From the NCBI GenBank assembly GCA_012032075.1, contig JAAURU010000050.1, forward strand, positions 1 to 12,982: DNA of 12,982 nt, written 5' to 3'. The translations under genes were made by a program, and so were the position numbers. Below the pieces are notes generated by a model, which did not search any database, was not told the origin of the DNA, and saw only the letters and a program-made list of their open reading frames with translations. This stretch comes from Flavobacterium sp. (GTDB lineage: Bacteria > Bacteroidota > Bacteroidia > Flavobacteriales > Flavobacteriaceae). Below, in pieces: positions 6,956 to 12,982 of this stretch (positions are counted from its first letter, which is position 1; each line of letters starts with the position of its first letter).

Positions 6956-8398
6956 ATGAAAACAAAAATTCACAAACACAGAAAAAACATTCTAAGGATT
7001 GTCTTTAAAAAATTATCATTATTACTAATAATGGTAATTAGTAGCTTTTCCTTTGCTCAAACTATTAATTTACAATCTTTTGCAACAGGTTTTACTAATC
7101 CTGTAGGAATTGCTCATGCTGGAGATACAAGATTATTTGTTGTAGAACGTGGTGGTCTTATTAAAATTTTAAATGCAAACGGAACCGTAAATTCTACTCC
7201 TTTTTTAAACGTGAGTACTTTAACAAATGCTGGTGGAGAAAGAGGTTTACTTGGACTTGCATTTCATCCTAATTATGCTAATAATGGTTATTTCTTCATC
7301 AATTATACTAACACTTCAGGTAATACAGTAATTGCTAGATATAGTGTTTTAGCTGCAAATCCTAATGCAGCCAATAGCAATTCTGGTGTGATTTTAATGA
7401 CTATTAGCCAACCGTTTGGAAATCATAACGGTGGAAATTTAAAATTTGGCCCAGATGGTTTCTTATATATTGGTATGGGTGATGGTGGAAGTCAAAATGA
7501 TCCTAATGGTTATTCGCAGAATTTAACCGTCGATAATGCAAATCCTTCACGCATTTTTTTAGGTAAAATGCTTAGAATTAATGTTACAACCACTACAATG
7601 GCTCCATATTATACGATTCCTGCAACAAATCCTTTTGTAGGTCAAGCAGGAAAAGAAGAGATTTGGGCAATAGGTTTGCGAAATCCATGGAAATATTCTT
7701 TTGATAGCGCAAATGGGAATTTGTGGATAGCTGATGTAGGTGGCAGTGTTAAAGAAGAAGTGAATAAATTAGTGGCTCCTATTACTTCTGGATTAAATTT
7801 AGGATGGAGATGTTATGAAGGAAATGCTACTCTTAACCTTTCGGGTTGCCCAGCGCAATCTTCCTTTGTATTTCCATTAGTAGACATAGATCATAATACT
7901 GGTGCTTGTTCAATAACTGGTGGATATGTTTATAGAGGAACTCAATATCCAAATTTAGTAGGCAAATATTTATTTACAGATTATTGTGATGCTAGAATAG
8001 GAATTGTTACTTCAACAGGAGCATTAAGCTATTCATCTTCTTTTGGTAATAATTTTGTAGCATTTGGTGAAGATGTTACTAAGGAATTGTATGTAGCTGC
8101 TATAAATAATGGAACAATTTATAAAATTACTGATACTTCTTTGGGTGCAGAAAATTTTGAGAAAAATGGTTTTGCTATTTTTCCAAATCCTGCAAAAGAA
8201 TTTTTCACACTTTCAAACACCAATAATATTATTGCAAAAAGTATTTCAATTTATGACATTTCAGGAAAAGAATTGCTTACAAAAAACGTTACAGAAACTA
8301 ATGTTATTGATATTACTGGTTTTTCGAAAGGTATCTATTCACTTACAGTAATAGATACAAATGATACCGTTTATAATACAAAATTAGTAGTTCAATAA
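6956..8398 (+). CDS. Secreted PQQ-dependent glucose/sorbosone dehydrogenase-like protein with T9SS type A tail
   Basis: The protein has 480 residues. A signal peptide with a long basic start ends SFSFAQ, with cleavage after Ala34. Residues ~40-393 form a six-bladed GSDH-type beta-propeller: FVVERGGLIKIL (61-72), GGERGLLGLAFHPNY (93-107), HNGGNLKFGPDGFLYIGMGD (157-176) and AIGLRNPWKYSFD (238-250). By analogy with soluble glucose dehydrogenase, His157 would be the catalytic base and Arg242 a PQQ contact. Members of this superfamily oxidise sugars with PQQ, but many relatives have no known substrate. The last ~75 residues, from FAIFPNPAKEFF, are a T9SS type A sorting domain directing export across the outer membrane and attachment or release. 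No clear promoter is seen; TACTTTTA at 6926-6933 is one base from TAnnTTTG but has no well-placed -33 partner. It converges on the minus-strand gene. Confidence 0.9.
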   Translation: MKTKIHKHRKNILRIVFKKLSLLLIMVISSFSFAQTINLQSFATGFTNPVGIAHAGDTRLFVVERGGLIKILNANGTVNSTPFLNVSTLTNAGGERGLLGLAFHPNYANNGYFFINYTNTSGNTVIARYSVLAANPNAANSNSGVILMTISQPFGNHNGGNLKFGPDGFLYIGMGDGGSQNDPNGYSQNLTVDNANPSRIFLGKMLRINVTTTTMAPYYTIPATNPFVGQAGKEEIWAIGLRNPWKYSFDSANGNLWIADVGGSVKEEVNKLVAPITSGLNLGWRCYEGNATLNLSGCPAQSSFVFPLVDIDHNTGACSITGGYVYRGTQYPNLVGKYLFTDYCDARIGIVTSTGALSYSSSFGNNFVAFGEDVTKELYVAAINNGTIYKITDTSLGAENFEKNGFAIFPNPAKEFFTLSNTNNIIAKSISIYDISGKELLTKNVTETNVIDITGFSKGIYSLTVIDTNDTVYNTKLVVQ

Positions 8399-8415
8399 TT
8401 AAAGTTTATTGTATT

Positions 8416-8452
8416 AAAAAGGGTCGTTTAAATAACTTAAACGACCCTTTTT
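8416..8452. terminator. Bidirectional terminator between convergent genes
   Basis: A perfect 16-bp inverted repeat (8416-8431 with 8437-8452) has the five-base loop ATAAC. One arm starts with five A and the other ends with a T run, so it works as a rho-independent terminator in both directions. It lies 17 bases after the dehydrogenase stop and 18 bases beyond the stop of the minus-strand propeller gene. Confidence 0.92.
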
Positions 8453-8470
8453 TAGTATGTTAAACTAAAT

Positions 8471-11400
8471 TTATTTCTTAATAAATTCTTCATATATTAC
8501 GCTATCTTCTTTTATTATTTTTAAGAAGAATACCCCTTGATTTAAAGCACTAACATCAATACCTGGAGCTTCTAAACTACCTGTTTTTACAACTTTACCT
8601 TGATAATTTATAATCTCATAAGAAATGGTTTTTGATTTAAAATCTTGTACTTCTATATTCAAGTAATCAGTTACAGGATTTGGAAATATTTGCAACGTTA
8701 CATCATTTTTACAGTTGAAACGTCACTGTTTTGAGCAATTGTTTCAGGAGTTTGTGGTGCTCCAGCCACAATATTTACAGTATAATCTTCCACTTGTCCA
8801 TAAGAAAAAGATTCACAAGCAGTAGGTGTTCCATTATATTTCATAGCAACACGCATTCTTGTTGAACCTAATAAAGCTGCACCTGAAATTGTAAATGTTC
8901 CAGTAGCTGAAGTAGCTGTTGAAGTTGCTTTAGACCAAACCAACTCACCAGCATCAGAAAAATCACCATCTTTATTGTAATCAATCCAAACAGCATACCC
9001 TTCTGAATATGTTGATCCTGGCCAAACTGGTGTAATGGTAATCGTGTAAGCACTTCCTCTAGTAATATTGGTAGATTTTGAAGTAAAATTTTCATAACCA
9101 GTAGTTCCAGTTGAAGGATTATTAATAGTTCCAAAAACTACTCTACCTATATATTCTTCTGTAGCATTTTGTCCATTAGAAGCACAATAATTTACTACAT
9201 TGTTTAGCGTTGTAACAGAAACTGTATTGCTTGCTCCAGAAACATTTCCAGCTGCATCTTTAGCTTTTACTGAAAATGTATATGCTGTAGCTGCTGTTAA
9301 ACCTGTAACATTATATGTTCTATTTGCAGTAGAACCTATAATAGTTGTTCCTCTGTAAACATCATAACCTGTAACAGCTACATTATCTGTTGCAACTGAC
9401 CAAGCTAAATTTGTTGTTGTTTGGGTTGTTCCAGAGGCTGTTAAACTTGTAGGAGAAGAAGGAGCTGTTGTATCTGCGGTTGCACCAAGTGATGTTCTCC
9501 ATATTCCTCTCCCATATGTTGCTGCTGTTAAATTATTGTCTATATAATTAATTTCTAAATCTGTTACTGAAACATTTGGCAAACCTGTATCAAATGGTAA
9601 CCAAGAAGACATAGTGTCATCTTTATAATAAACCCCTAAAGTTGTTCCTACATATAACGTATTATTAGCATCATTTTGATGCACAATTACATTTTTACCA
9701 ATTGATGGTAATCCTGTATTGATACTTGAAAATGCAGTTCCACCGTTTGTAGATTGATATGCCAAACCACCTGTTCCTTGAGTAACAGCATAAACAATAG
9801 CGCTATTTGTAGAATGTACAGTCACACTTTTAACTGTTGTTGGGAAAGTATATATCAATGAAAAATTTACCCCTTTATCAGTACTTTTATATAATTTAGT
9901 AGCATCAGAAACATACATTATATTATTATTTGAAGGATCTACAATTACATTTTCAATAGCTGATGTAAAAGCAGTATTTCCCGCTACCCAAGATGATCCA
10001 TTTAAGCGATATAGCTTTTTATATCCTGCAAAAAGTTCTCCACTAGAATTGATTGTTAATGGTGTTACCCAGTTTCCAGTTTCTCCACTAGGTTTACTTA
10101 TATTTGAACCTAAACTATTACCTCCATCTGTTGTAATATATAATGTTCCTCCATTTTGTATAAAGCCATAATACTTATTACTATTATTAGGGTCAACACC
10201 AGTATCCATTCCATCGGCACCATAATAATTTTTCCATTGGTTTCCACTATAAGCATAACCACCATTATCTTGTAAACCACCTACCATATTTGTAGATGTT
10301 TGTTTAGAAACAGCTATTTTGTAGAATTGGCTAATTTGCAACCCTGAAGTTTTACTAGTAAAAGAAACTCCATCATTTGAAGATTCATATATTCCTCCAT
10401 CACTTCCACAATATAATTTATTACCATAATATCTTAAAAAATGAATATCTGCATGAGTATATGTTGTAGCTGTAGGACTACTCCAACTATTAACTTTAGT
10501 AAAAGAAGAACCTCCATTTGTACTTTTCCAAATATTTAAAACACCTGTAAAAACTAAATCTGCATTAGTAGGAGAAATTTCTAGTGCTAAATCATACCAA
10601 GCTTGTGTGTTTTCAAAAATATTTGTAGTTGAAGCCGTTTTGGTAAAGCTATTTCCACTATTTGTCGAACGATATAAACCTTGAAAAGCATATGAATTTG
10701 CAGAAGTATTTGCACTTAATACATAAACATAATTAGCATTTGCAGGTGTTACTCCAATTATTAATCTTCCTGAAGCTGATGGCAATCCAGAAGTTACTTG
10801 TGTAAAAGAAGTTCCTTCATTTGTAGATTTATAAAATGCAGTTGAAGTTACTGCATAAATCGTATTTGGATCTCCTGGCTTTAATTTAATATCTTTTATA
10901 TTACCCGATAAAACGCTTGTCCAAGTTACACCTGCATCAGTAGTTTTGTAAATACCTACACTAGTAGCTACCCATAAAATATTTGAATTTGTAGGATGCA
11001 TATAAATATCTCCTGCTCTTGTAGAAGTATTGGTAAAGCTCAAACCTGTAGTATTCCATGTAGTACCACCATTTGTAGATTTTAAAACTCCAATAGAATA
11101 AGTATCACCAGCATCTTTATCTCCAGTTGCGATATAAATAATATTAGAATTGTTTTTATCTACAACTATTCCTGAAACACCTATCTGTGGCAATTCATCT
11201 GAAAGTGGAGCCCAACTTGTTCCTCCATTTGTAGATTTCCAAATTCCACCTGCTGGTGTTCCTACATAAATTGTACTGGCATTATTTGGATCTACATAAA
11301 CTGTATTTACTCTTCCTTGTCCAGCTGACCAAGAACCATTAATGGTATGATTAAATGGACCAACAGGTTGCCAACTACTAGTTCGTTCTAGTAATTCATT

Positions 11401-11739
11401 ACCTTTTTGAGTTATTTGACTCTTTTTTAATGCCCAAGCTGCATTTATTTCAGCTGGAGTAATAAATGTCCCATCAGGATGGGTGTTGTTTCTCCAATGG
11501 TATTCCCAACGCATAAAAGGTTTGTAACCTGATCCTTTTTTATCCTTGTCATGAGTTAACCAATACCTATCAAAAGAGGCAACCATTTCATCGATTGTTA
11601 ACTTCCCTTTTCTACTAGTAGCACTTAACTGTTGCATCCAAGGTGCATCCTCATTAAATTGAGCATATCCTTTATAGTCTAAGGATAAAAAAGAAATTAT
11701 TGTAAATAAATACAATAACTTAGTGTTTGTTTTTTTCAT
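8471..11739 (-). CDS. Secreted Asp-box beta-propeller protein with Fn3, GEVED and T9SS domains, frameshifted near the 3' end
   Basis: Restored length is about 1089 residues. The signal peptide ends KGYAQ (cleavage near 26). About 30-120 is a linker-like region with WMQQLSATSRKGK and PFMRWEYHWR. About 120-750 is a BNR/VPS10-like beta-propeller with roughly ten Asp-box repeats (KSTNGGTSW at 168, KSTNGGTTW at 220, KTTDAGVTW at 265, then near 304, 357, 405, 452, 536, 618 and 662). An Fn3 domain follows at ~757-845, then a GEVED domain at ~850-990 with DYNKDGDF and GQVEDYTV. The final T9SS type A domain (LQIFPNPVTDYLNIEV onward) is cut off by a missing base in the T run 8706-8710; restoring it gives STVKNDVTLQIFPNP. 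The tail's apparent start at 8695 is only a TTG. No sialidase catalytic residues were identified. It is probably a cell-surface binding protein; function unknown. Confidence 0.88.
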
Positions 11740-11966
11740 AATGTTCTGTTTGTTTGTTAGTTTTTCTTCAACTTTACATAATTAGTTATCAAATACTTAT
11801 GTTAGTTTTAAAAATCCTAAATTAACAAAAAAACATTTCAATTTATTACAAACGATTTATGTTTTTTTAACAAAACATACATATTTAACATTAATAATAT
11901 ATTTTATGTAAAATATCACAAAAAATTTAAACATAAATTTAATTTAATTAAGATCGATATATTCTA
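11740..11966. other. AT-rich divergent intergenic gap; probable contig junction
   Basis: These 227 bases separate a flavobacterial gene (minus strand) from a cyanobacterial-type gene (plus strand). The left ~90 bases look like a flavobacterial leader: on the minus strand the ATG follows AACAAACAAACAGAACATT. No exact TAnnTTTG was found on that strand. The right part is almost pure A/T up to GATCGAT at 11953-11959. There is no CIRCE operator (TTAGCACTC-N9-GAGTGCTAA), terminator, tRNA or transposon end. The change of lineage must fall in this gap, but I cannot place it to the base. Confidence 0.5.
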
Positions 11967-12982
11967 ATGATAGACCGAGCGCGTTTGAGTTCAAGACATC
12001 AAAATATACTTAAAGCTACTATTCAAAAATATATAGCAACCGCAGAGCCTGTGGGATCGAAAACTCTAGCTAAAGAGTACGATTTTAAAATTAGTTCGGC
12101 GACAATTCGGAATGTTATGGGAAACTTAGAAGAGGCTGGATTATTATATCAACCCCATACATCTGCTGGTAGAATTCCTTCCGATTCGGGATATCGTATT
12201 TATGTCGATCGTTTACTTGATTTCGATCGATTGATTGGCAAAGAAATTGAAAAATCTTTATACGATCGTCTTAATTACCGACGCTGGAGTTTGGAAGCGG
12301 TATTACAAAAAGCCACGAAAATTTTAGCAGAATTAAGTGGTTATATTGCTTTAATTACTTTTCCTCAAAATCCCAAAGATACGCTGCGTCATTTACAATT
12401 AGTACGAGTAGCTTCGGAGCAAATTTTATTAATTGTAGTTACAGATTCGTATCAAACTCAATCGATTTTGATGGATTTAGCAGTTAACGATCGAGAACAA
12501 ACATTAGATGAAGAATTTTTAGAAAGAGAGTTACAAATTTTGTCTAATTTTCTCAATCAAAAACTTAAAGGACACTCGTTGAATACTATTGCCACTTTAG
12601 ATTGGGGAGAAATAGACCGGGAATTTAGCCGTTATGCTGATTCAATTGCTATTGTAACTAAAGAATTAACTCGTTCTTTAAAACCATTATCTAATTCAAC
12701 TCAAATCGTCATTCATGGGGTTGCTGAAGTTTTTGCGTCAGCCGGAATTTTCACAGCTTCAACAAGTACAAACTTTACTTTATTTATTAGAAGAAGAGCA
12801 GGAGCAATTATTACCAGTTATTTGTTCGATTCCCGAAAATAATGCTTATCGAGGAGTTACAATCAAAATTGGTACTGAAAATGCTCTTGAACCTATGCGT
12901 ACTTGTACTTTAGTCGCGGCTAATTATTATCAAGATAACATTCCCATTGGTAGTGTTGCTGCCATCGGGCCGACGCGAATGC
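11967..12982 (+). CDS. hrcA: Heat-inducible transcription repressor HrcA, cyanobacterial type, frameshifted and 3'-truncated by the window edge
   Basis: HrcA is a cytoplasmic repressor that binds CIRCE operators ahead of groESL and related chaperone genes and is kept active by GroEL. About 338 residues are visible after repair. Residues 1-~80 are the winged-helix DNA-binding domain with YIATAEPVGSKTLAKEY, ISSATIRNVMGNLEEAGLL (recognition helix) and the family signature QPHTSAGRIPSDSGYRIYVD. The GAF-like regulatory domain follows. One extra T in the run 12730-12734 (about residue 255) changes IHGVAEV-LRQPEFSQLQ to a false frame ending at 12842. After repair the frame runs on through ICSIPENNAYRGVTIKIGTE to GSVAAIGPTRM at the edge, so perhaps only ~20-25 residues are missing. 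The wording matches cyanobacterial HrcA far better than other lineages. The sequence has more G+C and CGATCG sites than the rest of the window, so it is out of place here. Confidence 0.93.
12206..12493. repeat. Cluster of four CGATCG (HIP1 core) sites
   Basis: CGATCG occurs at 12206-12211, 12224-12229, 12263-12268 and 12488-12493, all inside hrcA. CGATCG is the core of HIP1 (GCGATCGC), the over-represented palindrome of many cyanobacterial genomes. None of the four has the full flanking G and C. I found no CGATCG in the preceding 11.9 kb by eye, which supports a different origin for this segment. Confidence 0.6.

Noticed and set aside
8109..8351. Plus-strand frame overlapping the dehydrogenase sorting domain
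   Set aside because: Out of frame inside a clear T9SS tail; low-complexity L/I/Q-rich translation. The minus-strand frame at 8868-9134 within the propeller gene is rejected for the same reason.
8693..8695. TTG as start of a separate small T9SS-tail gene
   Set aside because: A sorting domain without signal peptide or cargo makes no sense alone; it joins the propeller protein after a one-base repair.
11940..11966. CIRCE operator or cyanobacterial promoter ahead of hrcA
   Set aside because: No TTAGCACTC/GAGTGCTAA pair is present, and A/T-rich matches to a -10 box are too weak to call.
1..12982. CRISPR arrays, tRNA or rRNA genes, insertion sequences, toxin-antitoxin or phage-defence genes
   Set aside because: I looked on both strands and saw no regular direct repeats with spacers, no tRNA-like cloverleaf, no transposase motifs and no known defence domains.

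Overview
Most of the window (bases 1 to about 11,800) looks like a low-GC member of the Bacteroidota, most likely a flavobacterium. The evidence is the caa3/aa3-type oxidase gene order (two subunit III genes, then subunit IV), two secreted proteins ending in type IX secretion (T9SS type A) sorting domains, start codons preceded by A-rich stretches rather than Shine-Dalgarno sequences, and a flavobacterial-style TAnnTTTG promoter element. The last ~1 kb (from 11,967) is different. It encodes HrcA of a clearly cyanobacterial kind, is richer in G+C, and carries four CGATCG (HIP1 core) sites that I did not find elsewhere in the window. I read the window as a chimeric contig joined somewhere in the AT-rich gap 11,740-11,966. 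Real gene transfer is possible but less likely.

Layout, left to right. (1) 1-1705: the 3' end of a haem-copper oxidase subunit III gene, a second complete subunit III gene and a subunit IV gene, closed by a strong hairpin terminator at 1726-1751. (2) 1788-2492: a membrane-anchored protein that looks like a thioredoxin-fold SCO relative but has no cysteine at all. (3) 2499-6855: a possible 27-codon ORF, then three same-strand exported proteins: a squalene-cyclase/prenyltransferase-like repeat protein, a VWA-domain lipoprotein and a DUF4140/DUF4139 (MuiA-like) protein. An imperfect inverted-repeat element lies between the last two, and a terminator follows at 6864-6891. (4) 6956-8398: a secreted PQQ-type glucose/sorbosone dehydrogenase-like beta-propeller with a T9SS tail. 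It converges on (5) 8471-11739 (minus strand), a ~1089-residue Asp-box beta-propeller with Fn3, GEVED and T9SS domains. The two share a perfect 16-bp bidirectional terminator. (6) 11967 to the right edge: hrcA.

Five genes are broken by six single-base indels: 88-92, 3027-3032, 3756-3760, 4188-4190, 8706-8710 and 12730-12734. All are in short A or T runs, and in every case adding or removing one base restores a normal family member. They occur on both sides of the suspected junction, so they look like read or consensus errors of one dataset rather than gene decay. Frameshifted genes are listed below as single restored genes.

Functionally the flavobacterial part combines terminal respiration (cytochrome oxidase and a possible assembly helper) with cell-envelope and secreted proteins. 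I found no RNA genes, CRISPR arrays, insertion sequences or clear defence systems. The least understood part is the three-gene exported module at 2594-6855.
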